From: CAWFGW01 sp963815495 | GTDB taxonomy: Bacteria; Bacteroidota; Bacteroidia; Cytophagales; JAAEPT01 | Reading direction: 5' to 3' | Assembly: GCA_963815495.1 (NCBI GenBank) | Contig: CAWFGW010000029.1 | Span: 124,001 to 188,000, forward strand | DNA length: 64,000 nucleotides | Shown here: piece by piece, positions 18,101 through 26,833 of the stretch | How positions within the stretch are numbered: position 1 is the first letter of the stretch | How the letters are laid out: each line of letters starts with the position of its first letter | Made by a program: the position numbers and the translations under genes | The notes under the pieces: generated by a model | Told to the model about the DNA's origin: nothing | What the model saw: the letters and a program-made list of their open reading frames with translations, nothing else | Database searches by the model: none

Positions 18101-20069
18101 ATTTACCTTTATTTTTGTACCCATTTGCTTCATCGCTCGCCAAGCCTAAATCTATTTCAAGAAATAAGGGCGATGAATGTCCTAAATAAGCAATCATTCC
18201 CACACCTGCATTTACTTCTTTGGATACGTTAAAAAATTGTACAGCTTCATCTGATTTTTTAGAAAAGGAAGTCACCTTTGCCCCCATGTAGGGCTGTTCG
18301 GCAACTGATGTATATTGGCCAACCATATTTTGAAACAATCTTTGTTGACTTGTAGTCTGTCCACCACTTAAGTGAATAAATCGTTTACGCCACAACCCAA
18401 CATTTGATGGATTTTCAAATTCTTTTACTTTATTTAAGTAATTGAGTACATGCTGATTGGTCGTACTCGGAATTCTACTTGTAGGCACTGCAGGTGAAAG
18501 TTCATCTTCTCCATCCAGACCTGCTGTGAATCCAATATCCCAACCTGGATCTCCAAAAGTGAGAATATAATCTTGAATGGGATAATAAAGATTTCCTTTA
18601 TTGTCTTTAGCAGCAAAAGGTAATTTCCGTGCGAAAGGAACTCTATTATACTTAATATTGTGTTTGACTCCACTACCCACTATCAAAAAAAAGTCAGGTT
18701 TTTGATTATTATCAATCAAATAACGAAACAAATTTCTTATAGCTAAAGGATTTTTTTCTCCATACATGTATTGATCAAATATCCTTTCCAGTTCTACTAA
18801 ATGAACATTATAGTCCCCTCCTTGAGCCGACTCGCGGTATGTTTCATATTGTAAAGCACCATCCATAAAAAGTTTGTGAGTTAACATTAGATAATCAGCC
18901 CCGACTAAATCATTGACAAAACCTTCTGCTTTTTTGATAGAATGAATTGTTTTATATGAGGTATCGGTTAAAAACAGCAACTCATTCCCCACGCTATTTG
19001 TGGATAAATCAACCTCAAGACTATCTCCTACTACCACAGTTTTAAGCTGTCCAACAAATGCTTCATCCGCTTTGTGATATACTGATGCACCAAGGATATT
19101 TTTCAAGGTTAATTTCCCTTCTGCTTCTATAAAATTATGCTCATTAAAACTTAACGTTTTCAATTTATTTTGATAGGTCAGTCTAATGAATGATACTGAA
19201 ATTAAATCATTAGAAGCTCCATCACCAAAACATGAAATTTTGACTTTTAACTGACCAGCTGATATCTGGTTGGAACTTATAGAAATCTTAACGTCCTGAT
19301 TAACATAAGCGATAAAGTCAGGAACTTTTAGCGTAGAAGTCCCTGTTTGAATTTCAACCCGATGAAGCAAACCATTCATGCCTACTAAACCTAACTCTAA
19401 AAGCATATCACTATTTGCCTTTACATCATCTAAATCATCAAAGATGTATTCATTAAAATTTTGAGCTGGTTTATTCTTATTGTAGCCAAAAGCATTACTA
19501 ACCCATCCTTCTCCGTTATCAACTTCTGATTTAAAAATTAAATCAACAGCTTGATTTCCTAGTGAATAGTTATCTGTAAAAATCATTTCTTTTATCGATT
19601 TCACAAATTTTACTTTTGTGGTCTTAACAGCCGATTCTTCTTCTATTCTTTTTCCTTTCTCACCTTCATTCCATGTTAAAAAATAATAAGAAGTATCACT
19701 GTATAAGCTGTAATTTGTATGTTGTTGGAATTCTGGTTTATAATATAAGGGCGTTTCTAATTTACCGTCAGCAACTTTACCATAAAACACCATTGCGTCT
19801 GCTTCGTTAAAAACCCCATCGTTTTCCCCTTTTATTTCAATGGACTGCTGATTACCTCTATACCAAAGTTGTAATTCCTGGGGGTTTATTGCATCCACAG
19901 GTACACCACCATTTTTTAACGCTTGATAACTAACTTTATGAAATCCATTTTCAAGTACTTTTATTTTATAATATTCTTGACCCAATTCAATCCATTCATT
20001 ACCATATTTTTGGGCTATACCGTTGCTAAAAAAATGTGCGCAGATAAATAAAATAAAATACCTCATCAT
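15183..20069 (-). CDS. PorU2-like long C25 (gingipain-family) peptidase of the type IX secretion system
   Basis: 1628 residues with a signal peptide (ILFICAHFFSNGIAQ). The N-terminal ~400 residues are beta-rich. The C25 peptidase domain spans about 430-790: PDFFLIVG, TFGDPGWD, PAVPTSRIPSTT, the His motif YLGHSSPLF and the Cys motif YFNGCYSGDLF, ending with LSLIGDPAVRVFP. CARDB-like Ig domains follow (about 800-950 and 1380-1450), then a FlgD-like C-terminal fold (LQWNMANENDNQLPQGLYFY, ending KIMFVK). PorU cleaves T9SS sorting tails and links cargo to the surface; the long PorU2 form is a paralogue whose exact role is unclear. It overlaps the upstream membrane-protein gene by 4 bp. Confidence 0.75.
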   Translation of the reverse strand: MMRYFILFICAHFFSNGIAQKYGNEWIELGQEYYKIKVLENGFHKVSYQALKNGGVPVDAINPQELQLWYRGNQQSIEIKGENDGVFNEADAMVFYGKVADGKLETPLYYKPEFQQHTNYSLYSDTSYYFLTWNEGEKGKRIEEESAVKTTKVKFVKSIKEMIFTDNYSLGNQAVDLIFKSEVDNGEGWVSNAFGYNKNKPAQNFNEYIFDDLDDVKANSDMLLELGLVGMNGLLHRVEIQTGTSTLKVPDFIAYVNQDVKISISSNQISAGQLKVKISCFGDGASNDLISVSFIRLTYQNKLKTLSFNEHNFIEAEGKLTLKNILGASVYHKADEAFVGQLKTVVVGDSLEVDLSTNSVGNELLFLTDTSYKTIHSIKKAEGFVNDLVGADYLMLTHKLFMDGALQYETYRESAQGGDYNVHLVELERIFDQYMYGEKNPLAIRNLFRYLIDNNQKPDFFLIVGSGVKHNIKYNRVPFARKLPFAAKDNKGNLYYPIQDYILTFGDPGWDIGFTAGLDGEDELSPAVPTSRIPSTTNQHVLNYLNKVKEFENPSNVGLWRKRFIHLSGGQTTSQQRLFQNMVGQYTSVAEQPYMGAKVTSFSKKSDEAVQFFNVSKEVNAGVGMIAYLGHSSPLFLEIDLGLASDEANGYKNKGKYPLLYFNGCYSGDLFQQYSKAQDWLNAADKGAIGAFAHNAYGYTNQLHDYTLTYYLEAYADSTNLDLPIGLLHKKVIEAYLNGKNRGDIVRSQAQLLSLIGDPAVRVFPYSNPDYVIEKAKVTSFDGERVTVVKDTFLLDLVISNYGTVNNKPFTICVERQVNQGQLTVNYGPFTVNPISYQDTIQVVITSDSTNWGGLNLFKVKIDCDDSLSEEDKSNNLYSFSYILPTNGVRTLFPKEFSIVSDSVIKLQAQAYDLTIDSTLYDIQIDTNIAFANPIEVFQLKSKAIVKIAEYQLPIIEDTTVYYWRIKLKTDSIWEKSSFTYIKNTQGVGQFELNQFYKNTSNQIFRNKETNKWEFDTSSINIKLLSAGGGLSDYANKVYLKINDQALMLRAGEANCGTNNLFLLAFDKQTALPFNPSGIATGNCGADPMTIFTQNRLDLEARQLSVISYLNKLDEGEYVLIYTVGNPRMGMIGDSLKNVLKHYGAVWVDSLKNNVPYIFLGKKGGESLFEKLGVSNSDSIVLNYNLNGRTETGTVWSPLIGPASKWNTFQDNFLLEGKDSVTVDIYGVRFDFTDSLLYSLSSRKKHYLSLDSLGIDEKEFPYLKTKSSFLDSVNFTAPQLKYWSISYAGVPEGTLVLSNEEEGDVEEIFEGNTYRHSFLFANVSENDFIDSLTIEFQLIGERETQVWTKKIPAVLAGDTSLISVDFNTVGWSGVNQLQVFVNPYLQLEEDYTNNIFELDIVVLQDFEQPLMDVLINATHIRDGDWVKNNPLIEIFIFDNNKFRPIDDTSGTLLYYQVCETCEFSRLYFEDARVKWFTVNDTLKIDFSPGELTDGIYAIRIISQDNAGNKVSETPFELSFEIKNQKKVEVQGPYPNPVLNEVQFKFAFSGEAPTDLSLEIYDVKGGLVKMFTPQDYTLFRVGKMGGWLQWNMANENDNQLPQGLYFYLFKGASDFSWDGDKSGKIMFVK

Positions 20070-20575
20070 AATTCTTCTCCCTTTCTAATTTTGTCGTAAA
20101 GTGATTTGGGGAATTTCAAATGTTGTCCTAATCGCTGAGCGGTATTTCGCTGCATGGATATGTATACGATATGCAAACCAAATAAAACCGCAAAAACATT
20201 TATATGTGTTTCCCAATACATAACGGTCCAAAATAATGCAATCATTTCGATTAGAAGATAAAAACGGACATTAAGCGTAAAGTAAGCAACCATTTTAGGT
20301 TTGACTCCTTCAAGTGTATCATTAATATGCTTTAATTGCTTTTTAAAATTTCTATGGATGATTAACAATAATAGTAGAGTTCCCACTGCTATTAATGCGA
20401 CTAACCAATCGGGAATACCCATTGGTTTTGGTGGTAATTGATTGGGCTTATTGTTTGTAAAATAAGTGTAAACAAAAACAGACAATGGAACTGCAATAAA
20501 TAAAAAATAAATGCTTTCTAGCTTACGAAAATAAGCGTGTGCATTGTCTATTTCCTCCTCTTTAACTTTAAACAT
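20066..20575 (-). CDS. Hypothetical membrane protein, four predicted helices
   Basis: 169 residues. ATG at 20575 chosen (the codon before it is GTG). Hydrophobic segments at about 20-40 (FLFIAVPLSVFVYTYF), 57-75 (WLVALIAVGTLLLLLII), 105-122 and 125-140, with a charged C-terminus. No family recognised. The stop overlaps the start of the PorU2-like gene, so the two are translationally coupled; it might assist that protein, but this is inference from position only. Confidence 0.6.
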   Translation of the reverse strand: MFKVKEEEIDNAHAYFRKLESIYFLFIAVPLSVFVYTYFTNNKPNQLPPKPMGIPDWLVALIAVGTLLLLLIIHRNFKKQLKHINDTLEGVKPKMVAYFTLNVRFYLLIEMIALFWTVMYWETHINVFAVLFGLHIVYISMQRNTAQRLGQHLKFPKSLYDKIRKGEEL

Positions 20576-20672
20576 CACCTGTAAATATAGTGCAAATTAA
20601 TACTTAAACGTGTAACTTAAAGTATTGTTTGCATTTGAATGCTATAGATTAAATTAGATAACCCTGCTTGAT

Positions 20673-21335
20673 ATGAAAAAAAAATATTTATTTCTCATCG
20701 CTATCACAATCGGTATTACTTTGTTCATCACGTCTTGTAGTGATACTAATAAGGAGAATACAACTACTGTTGAAACACCTAAAACTAAAGAAGAAAAAGT
20801 CCTTCCAAACACTCCTATCATTACTCAATACACCACGTTAAAACTAGCAGTTGATTCATCTTGGAAAGCATTAGATCAAGTAGAAAAAGATAAAATATTT
20901 GCAATCAAACGCTTGCTACAAGAAATCTCTTTCAATCCAAAGCATAAAAGCAATCGATTAAAAGAAGAAATGCAAAAAGTAGACGATTTAGAAGCTAAAA
21001 AATTAAAACAAGAAGCACTAGCTGATTTAAGTAATATGGATAACTACGATGTATTGTCTGATCAGGTAATTTCATCTGTCATCATATTCAAAGAGGAAAC
21101 TCCCGATATGGAGGGATACCCATTAGCTGATGAGTTAATTGATGACTTAGATAGTTTAAACGGCAACGCTATTATTTCAAAAAGAAGTGATTATGGCCAT
21201 GTTGTTCTTGAATATAACAAATTCATTAAAGTCAACTACGATGAATTATCTAAACAAGGGGTCGAAAACTTAAAACTTATGCCAGGTTTATTCCCAGAAG
21301 AAGAAGATTCTACATCTTCAAATAAAAGTCTTTAG
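20673..21335 (+). CDS. Putative lipoprotein, helical
   Basis: 220 residues. Signal peptide with lipobox ITSC (Cys at 22), then a Thr/Lys-rich linker and a long charged helical region (about 50-130: VDSSWKALDQVEKDKIFAIK, EEMQKVDDLEAKK). The C-terminal part has ISKRSDYGHVVLEYNKFIKV. No family recognised. The last 26 bp overlap the convergent trmN6-like gene. Confidence 0.6.
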   Translation: MKKKYLFLIAITIGITLFITSCSDTNKENTTTVETPKTKEEKVLPNTPIITQYTTLKLAVDSSWKALDQVEKDKIFAIKRLLQEISFNPKHKSNRLKEEMQKVDDLEAKKLKQEALADLSNMDNYDVLSDQVISSVIIFKEETPDMEGYPLADELIDDLDSLNGNAIISKRSDYGHVVLEYNKFIKVNYDELSKQGVENLKLMPGLFPEEEDSTSSNKSL

Positions 21336-22005
21336 TCAATCCAATATAAGCTGAAGAATACTGATGTCGACCAAACTCTTCGATAATCAAATGTTCTTCA
21401 GTTTTTACTTTTTTCTCTGCGGTTATTTCCAGCAACACTCGACTACATGCTTTATCTGGAGTCGGGAAAACATAACAGATTCTGGCGATGTGCCAATTTC
21501 TTTTTTCTAGTGCTTGCTCGATGTCTGGCAGTCGATCAAACGGATAAATAACTGCCAACCTCTTTGATTTACTTTTAATCACAAAATCAAGTAAGTGATG
21601 AAAACTAAGCGATTCATCATGTCGGGCTCTTATTCTATTTTCATCTAGCGCTTTAAATGCATTCACAAAAAAAGGCGGATTTGATATTACTAAATCAAAT
21701 GTATTGAGGTTAAACTTAATTAAGTCACCTTCTACTAACTTTATGCGATTGGGCCAAGGAGAAGCTTCAAGATTAGTTTTTGCATCGATACAAGCATTCG
21801 TGTCTAATTCTATAGCGGTAATTGTAACATCGGATCGTTGTGCCATCATCAAGGAAATGAGTCCTGTGCCTGTGCCCACATCTAACACGGATTGAACACC
21901 TTCCAATTGAACCCAAGCACCTAATAATACACCATCAGTACCAACTTTCATGGCACTGTGGTCTTGGCTAATGGAAAATTTTTTGAATCGGAAAACCGAA
22001 CTCAT
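21310..22005 (-). CDS. trmN6: tRNA1(Val) A37 N6-methyltransferase, TrmN6/YfiC-like
   Basis: 231 residues from ATG 22005. A Rossmann-type SAM-binding fold shows VLDVGTGTGLISLMMAQR (motif I) and the N6-adenine catalytic motif NPPFF (about residue 110). The opening FRFKKFSISQDHSAMKVGTDGVLLGAWV is characteristic of TrmN6. It would methylate A37 of tRNA-Val in the cytoplasm. Its start overlaps the stop of the aldo/keto reductase gene by one base (TGATG); the 3' end overlaps a convergent lipoprotein gene. Confidence 0.88.
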   Translation of the reverse strand: MSSVFRFKKFSISQDHSAMKVGTDGVLLGAWVQLEGVQSVLDVGTGTGLISLMMAQRSDVTITAIELDTNACIDAKTNLEASPWPNRIKLVEGDLIKFNLNTFDLVISNPPFFVNAFKALDENRIRARHDESLSFHHLLDFVIKSKSKRLAVIYPFDRLPDIEQALEKRNWHIARICYVFPTPDKACSRVLLEITAEKKVKTEEHLIIEEFGRHQYSSAYIGLTKDFYLKM

Positions 22006-23042
22006 CAAGGAGCTGGATTAGGAATTAGTTGATGAACGGCTTCTATTTCTTTCAACACTTCTTCCGACAGGTTGACATCGATACTACCAATGTTTTCTTT
22101 CAATTGGCCCATCGTGGTGGCACCAATAATGTTTGCACCGAGGAACTCGCGTGAATTAATAAAAGCCAAACTCATTTGAGCTAACGATAAATTATTTTTT
22201 TCTGCGATAGCTGCATATTTTTCAACGGCTTCAAAAGATAGGTCACCACTGTAGCGTGCCATTCGAGGAAACAAAGTCAAGCGTGCATTCTCAGGTGTTT
22301 TTGTTTTACGGTATTTACCTGTTAACATGCCAAAGGCTAAGGGTGAATAGGCCAACAACCCTACATTTTCACGCATCGACATTTCAGCCATTCCTACCTC
22401 ATACGTACGATTCAACAAACTATACGGATTCTGAACTACAATAATTTTAGGCAACCCTACCTTATCTGCATAATGCAAAAATTTCATGGCGCCCCATGCG
22501 GTTTCGTTGGAGATGCCGATGTATTTAATTTTACCACTTTCCACCAAACCTTTCAAAGACGTCAATACTTCCTGAATGTTATCCTCCCAATCATCATCAG
22601 CATCGTGTTTGTAGCCCAACTCCCCAAAAAAATTCGTTTTCCTTTCTGGCCAATGTAATTGATACACATCGATATAATCGGTTTGTAATCGGCTTAAACT
22701 TCCATTTACAGCTTCGTTGAGTTGTTCTTCAGAATAGTCTGGACCACCTCGCATATAGGAGTTCCAAGCCGCAGGGCCAATAATTTTAGAACTGATGATT
22801 AAGTCTTCTCTTTTTTGGTCTTTTAACCAAGTTCCTATTATGCGTTCTGTTTCACCTTGGGTTTCTTTTTTTCCAGGGACGGGGTACATTTCAGCTGTAT
22901 CAATAAAATTAATGCCTTGGTCTATTGCAAAATTTAACTGTTCATGACCATCTTTTTCAGAGTTTTGCTCTCCGAAGGTCATTGTCCCTAAACATATGGT
23001 ACTTACTTTTAAATCGGAGCTCCCTAACTTATTATATTTCAT
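22005..23042 (-). CDS. Aldo/keto reductase, Tas-like
   Basis: 345 residues, TIM-barrel AKR. The catalytic tetrad is readable: Asp and Tyr in FIDTAEMYPVPGKKETQGE, Lys in ISSKI, His in QLHWPERKTNFFGELGY. The NADPH-binding end is present (GANIIGATTMGQLKENI). The long insert after DTAEMYPVP is typical of Tas-type reductases. NADPH-dependent reduction of carbonyls in the cytoplasm; natural substrate unknown. One-base overlaps with both neighbours make an operon with the WD40-repeat protein upstream and trmN6 downstream. Confidence 0.85.
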   Translation of the reverse strand: MKYNKLGSSDLKVSTICLGTMTFGEQNSEKDGHEQLNFAIDQGINFIDTAEMYPVPGKKETQGETERIIGTWLKDQKREDLIISSKIIGPAAWNSYMRGGPDYSEEQLNEAVNGSLSRLQTDYIDVYQLHWPERKTNFFGELGYKHDADDDWEDNIQEVLTSLKGLVESGKIKYIGISNETAWGAMKFLHYADKVGLPKIIVVQNPYSLLNRTYEVGMAEMSMRENVGLLAYSPLAFGMLTGKYRKTKTPENARLTLFPRMARYSGDLSFEAVEKYAAIAEKNNLSLAQMSLAFINSREFLGANIIGATTMGQLKENIGSIDVNLSEEVLKEIEAVHQLIPNPAP

Positions 23043-24670
23043 TACTTTACGGTCATTAGCACCCCTTTATCCATTCCGCTTTTTTTAATTATAGCAGCAT
23101 ATTTAGGATCTGAGGCTTCAATTTTTTTATAAGATATTCGAGACAATAACCCATTTTCAACAAAATATGTTTTCAAACTTTGAATTTGTTTACTTCTTAA
23201 GTCATTATGATAAGTGTAATTCAACTTTTCAACTTCCACCTGTTTTGATATTAATGTATCCATTAATACTTCTACCGAATCCTGCATTTTCTTGATTTTA
23301 GCTTTTTCAAATACCGTCTGGTTTACTAAAACTGTATCAACAATTACTTCTGTTAAGTCTGGTGCTTTGATTGAATCTTGTCTAATTCCTTTATCAAAAA
23401 GTAATAGCTCTAATTTTATAGCAGGATCTTCTCTTAATATACGTCTAACTCTATCTAATTCTTTATTGGATAGAGTGGTATAATTTCCTTCATCGTCAAA
23501 AGAAAGCGCTTTTAATGGCATTACCGTATTTTTAATTAGTGCAGTAAGTTGTCCATCCCGCACTTCGGTTCGGTATTTATCCAACACTTTCAAATCCATA
23601 ATTTCACTTTCAAAAGTACGCCCTCCTTTTAATGCAATGATGGAGAAGTCATATATCTGACCTTCGGTTAGTAAAAACCAATATTCTCCCTCTTTATTTG
23701 TTGGCACAAAATGTACTCGTTCTTCAGTCTCCGCGTCAAATATCTGAACTCGTGCTTCAACTGGTACACCGTTACCATCCACAACTTTTCCCTGTACAGC
23801 TATCACGGTGTAAGGATTAAATCCATCTGGAAACATGACTTTATAGAGGTCGTGGGAATCTTCATCTTTGAGGTCGTTGTAAAAGAAATGAGTGAATAAG
23901 TCAACAGAAAGAAATCGGTCATCTTCAGGTGTATTAATGAAGTCCATGTTTTTAGGTTCACTCCACTTGCCCTTTGCATCCCGCTGTGTAAAATAATAAT
24001 CCAATCCCCCTTTCCCTCCTGCTCGATTTGATGAAAAAATCAACGTTTTATCATCTGGCAATATTCGTGGGGTACTTTCACAACCTTTATTTATTGGGGA
24101 AGGCAAGGCAACAGGGTCTTTAAAGTTTTCCCCTAATAACCGTTCTGCTACCATTAATTGACAACATTCACTTTGACCTTCCACCATCTTTTTGCAACGG
24201 CTAAAGTAAATAAATTCACCGTCAGAAGATATTGATGGGTTCGTATCATCCATCTCGCTATTTAATGGCTTTCCTATACTCATGGGTGGAGTCCATGTTT
24301 TTCCTCTACGGTGGGTAACAAAAATATCATAACCTCCTACTCCGTTGTACTTCTTGGTAGTAAAATAAAGGGTATTACCATCAGGGCTTAGGCAATACCC
24401 TCCGGTGTATAAAATATTCGTGTTTTTATTTACAGGTAAAATTTCTTCTCCTCGTGTCCAGTCACCACCTTCAAATTGACTATAATGTAAATTCCATTTG
24501 TTGTGAAGTTTGTCATACATCACATACACCATTGCTTTTCCATTAGCGCTCACATAAGGAAAACGTTCGTTATCTAATGAATTAGTTACTCCTCGTGAGA
24601 GTTTTTTCATTTTTAATTGACCAAAAGAAATAAAAGGAACAAGGAGTATTAGGAAGAGTAATCTATACAT
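23042..24670 (-). CDS. PD40 (WD40-like) repeat protein, PorE paralogue with degenerate OmpA end
   Basis: 542 residues with a signal peptide (RLLFLILLVPFISFGQ). PD40 beta-propeller repeats cover about 35-270: FPYVSANGKAMVYV, CLSPDGNTLYFTTKK, NPSISSDGEFIYFSR, PRILPDDKTLIFSSNR. A carboxypeptidase-regulatory-like domain follows (VQGKVVDGNGVPVEARVQIF). The C-terminus (LSNKELDRVRRILREDPAIKL) looks like the helix-strand of an OmpA domain, but the peptidoglycan-binding GHTD motif is absent. Same architecture as the PorE-like protein at 26.8-28.9 kb without its TPR and intact OmpA parts. Likely an envelope protein; function unknown. Confidence 0.65.
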   Translation of the reverse strand: MYRLLFLILLVPFISFGQLKMKKLSRGVTNSLDNERFPYVSANGKAMVYVMYDKLHNKWNLHYSQFEGGDWTRGEEILPVNKNTNILYTGGYCLSPDGNTLYFTTKKYNGVGGYDIFVTHRRGKTWTPPMSIGKPLNSEMDDTNPSISSDGEFIYFSRCKKMVEGQSECCQLMVAERLLGENFKDPVALPSPINKGCESTPRILPDDKTLIFSSNRAGGKGGLDYYFTQRDAKGKWSEPKNMDFINTPEDDRFLSVDLFTHFFYNDLKDEDSHDLYKVMFPDGFNPYTVIAVQGKVVDGNGVPVEARVQIFDAETEERVHFVPTNKEGEYWFLLTEGQIYDFSIIALKGGRTFESEIMDLKVLDKYRTEVRDGQLTALIKNTVMPLKALSFDDEGNYTTLSNKELDRVRRILREDPAIKLELLLFDKGIRQDSIKAPDLTEVIVDTVLVNQTVFEKAKIKKMQDSVEVLMDTLISKQVEVEKLNYTYHNDLRSKQIQSLKTYFVENGLLSRISYKKIEASDPKYAAIIKKSGMDKGVLMTVK

Positions 24671-24806
24671 CGGATTTAATTTTTTATCAGTCTTAATTTA
24701 AGTAATACATTTTTAAAAATTGAACCTTTTAGGAACTTCACATGAAAAAAGGTGTTTTAGGGAAGTAAAAAAAAAAGGACTCGCTTTAAGAAGCTAGTTA
24801 TTTTAT

Positions 24807-24814
24807 TAAATTTG
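24807..24814 (+). promoter_or_regulatory. -7 box for ilvE
   Basis: TAAATTTG matches TAnnTTTG, 26 bp before the ATG at 24840. The -33 element is not clear. Confidence 0.5.
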
Positions 24815-24839
24815 CATCCTTAATTTTCTTTTAAAAACA

Positions 24840-25907
24840 ATGAAAACGCACGCTCAAATTAAAATTCAAAAGACAGCTAACTCTCGAATCAACCAAATTG
24901 ATTTCAATAAGCTGGTCTTTGGAAAAGCGTTTTCAGACCATATGTTTGTGGTTGATTATGCGGATGGTGAATGGAAAACGCCTGAAATCATTCCTTTTGG
25001 AGATATGGCATTTAACCCTACTTTATTCGCTATTCATTACGGACAATCTGTTTTTGAAGGATTAAAAGCGTTTCGATTCGAAGACGGAAGCATTAATGTT
25101 TTCAGACCTGAGGAACACGCTAAGCGATTAAATATCTCAGCTGAAAGGTTATGTATGCCTTCATTTCCAGAGGAGCTATTCCTTGAAGGATTGGAAACAT
25201 TATTGAAATTGGATAAAGAGTGGATCCCAAAAGATCAAGGTAAATCACTTTACATTAGACCTGTAATGTTTGCTACTGATCAAGTGTTAGGGGTTGCACC
25301 ATCAAAGACATATAAGTTCATTATTCTTACTTCGCCTGTTGATGCCTATTATAGCGGCAATGTAAAAGTTTTGGTTGAACAGGAATTTGTTAGATCCGCT
25401 GAAGGTGGTACTGGATTCGCTAAAGCTGCTGGTAACTATGCAGCTTCATTGTTACCAGCAAAAAAAGCCTTGGAAAAAGGTTATAACCAAATTTTGTGGA
25501 CAGATAGCAAGGAACATAAGTACATCGAAGAATGTGGCACTATGAATGTTATGTTTCAATTGGGTGACATCATAGTGACCCCGAAATTGAGCACTTCAAT
25601 TCTTTCTGGTATTACTAGAAAATGTATTTTAGAATTAGCCAGTCGTTGGGGATATTCCATTGAAGAACGAAAAATTAGTATTGATGAGATTGTGGAAGCT
25701 CACGCTAACAACACACTTAACGATGCTTTTGGAACTGGTACTGCAGCTACGATTACTCATATCTCCCACATTGGGTATAAAGGGGTAGATTATGATATCC
25801 CAGCTGATAAACCACGTGAGTTTTCTCTACGTGCTCAGGAATATTTAACGAAACTGAAGCATGGTGAAGAAGATGATTTCTTCAATTGGATGAAAGTGTT
25901 AGCCTAA
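24840..25907 (+). CDS. ilvE: Branched-chain amino acid aminotransferase (class IV PLP)
   Basis: 355 residues, the usual length of the BCAT type II group. The PLP lysine lies in GTGFAKAAGNYAASLLP; other conserved parts are YGQSVFEGLKAFR, LYIRPVMFATD and EECGTMNVMF. It interconverts Leu, Ile and Val with their 2-keto acids using glutamate/2-oxoglutarate in the cytoplasm. The gene stands alone with its own promoter and ends with a 9-bp overlap with the convergent RNA-ligase-like gene. Confidence 0.93.
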   Translation: MKTHAQIKIQKTANSRINQIDFNKLVFGKAFSDHMFVVDYADGEWKTPEIIPFGDMAFNPTLFAIHYGQSVFEGLKAFRFEDGSINVFRPEEHAKRLNISAERLCMPSFPEELFLEGLETLLKLDKEWIPKDQGKSLYIRPVMFATDQVLGVAPSKTYKFIILTSPVDAYYSGNVKVLVEQEFVRSAEGGTGFAKAAGNYAASLLPAKKALEKGYNQILWTDSKEHKYIEECGTMNVMFQLGDIIVTPKLSTSILSGITRKCILELASRWGYSIEERKISIDEIVEAHANNTLNDAFGTGTAATITHISHIGYKGVDYDIPADKPREFSLRAQEYLTKLKHGEEDDFFNWMKVLA

Positions 25908-26432
25908 TAATTTGCTAGCAATTTGTTGCCACTTTTTCCCTTCATGACGAAATAAAACAATTTCAGAAACCATAAATTGAGCTTGGTAGGTTGTTTTTCG
26001 AAACTTCCTCCAAGCTTTATCAAAGTTATCCTCTGAAATATCTCGATTTAAAATGGTAATGTGCGGGGTAAAATTGTGCTTACTATTTTTTGCCTGTTTT
26101 ATTTCCTCCAAATTAAAAAATTGTTCTTCAAGGTGCTTGTAGAGCTTATTAAGTAAAACATTATTTTCAACTTTTATATAAACAGTACGTTTTCCAAAAA
26201 AACCAAAATTTAAAAGTCTGATCTCGAATGGCTTGATTGAAAAATTAACCTCCTCAAAAAAGGTGAGGATTTGAGCATGATTATTACTTGTAAATGGAGG
26301 GATTAGCGTGATATGTGGTGGTGAATTTAGGGCTTTAGTTGATTCAAACACCAATGATGCTTTTTCTTTTATTTCTTGTATTCCATTACGGATATCAAGA
26401 GAAGGTAATATAGCTATAAAATAAAGCGCCAC
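25899..26432 (-). CDS. 2'-5' RNA ligase/2H phosphoesterase superfamily protein
   Basis: 177 residues with the two HxT motifs of the 2H superfamily: SPPHITLIPPF (about residue 40) and NFTPHITILNR (about residue 127). Such proteins (ThpR, LigT, YjcG) act on 2'-5' or cyclic phosphodiesters in RNA or nucleotides. The exact substrate is unknown. It lies 8 bp after the gamma-glutamylcyclotransferase-like gene. Confidence 0.8.
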   Translation of the reverse strand: MALYFIAILPSLDIRNGIQEIKEKASLVFESTKALNSPPHITLIPPFTSNNHAQILTFFEEVNFSIKPFEIRLLNFGFFGKRTVYIKVENNVLLNKLYKHLEEQFFNLEEIKQAKNSKHNFTPHITILNRDISEDNFDKAWRKFRKTTYQAQFMVSEIVLFRHEGKKWQQIASKLLG

Positions 26433-26440
26433 ACTACTTA

Positions 26441-26833
26441 CTATTGTTCTAAAAAATTACCTGAAACTATGCGTAGGGCGCCATCTACAGAAATATTATA
26501 ATTATAAAACCAACATAAGACCTCTGTATCCTCAAAAGTTACCGTCACTTGCATTCGTTTATATTCATTTGGCGAAGCAAATTGACTACCTACACCTTCA
26601 TATTCATCTAACTTTTTAAACAGTACACTATCATCTTCAACTTCAAAAAGTTCACCATAAACTAGTCCTATTGATTGATTATCAAAAATCGCCCCTGGAT
26701 ACCACGATATTTTATACAAATCGCCTTTCATAACTGCTTCTCCTAGATGTTTTGCATTTTCATATAGAAATTGAGACATCGGATGGTCAGTTTTCTTCAT
26801 CAAAGTCCCATAGACAAAGAGTTTACTTTTCAT
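26441..26833 (-). CDS. Gamma-glutamylcyclotransferase (AIG2/GGCT-like) family protein
   Basis: 130 residues from ATG 26833, chosen because SKLFVYGTLMKKTDHP is the family N-terminus; an upstream ATG would add a non-conserved piece inside the previous gene. The glycine-rich YGTL loop is present and the catalytic Glu is likely in KLDEYEGVGSQF. The fold can release 5-oxoproline from gamma-glutamyl amines, but many members have other roles. Overlaps the PorE-like gene by 11 bp. Confidence 0.8.
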   Translation of the reverse strand: MKSKLFVYGTLMKKTDHPMSQFLYENAKHLGEAVMKGDLYKISWYPGAIFDNQSIGLVYGELFEVEDDSVLFKKLDEYEGVGSQFASPNEYKRMQVTVTFEDTEVLCWFYNYNISVDGALRIVSGNFLEQ

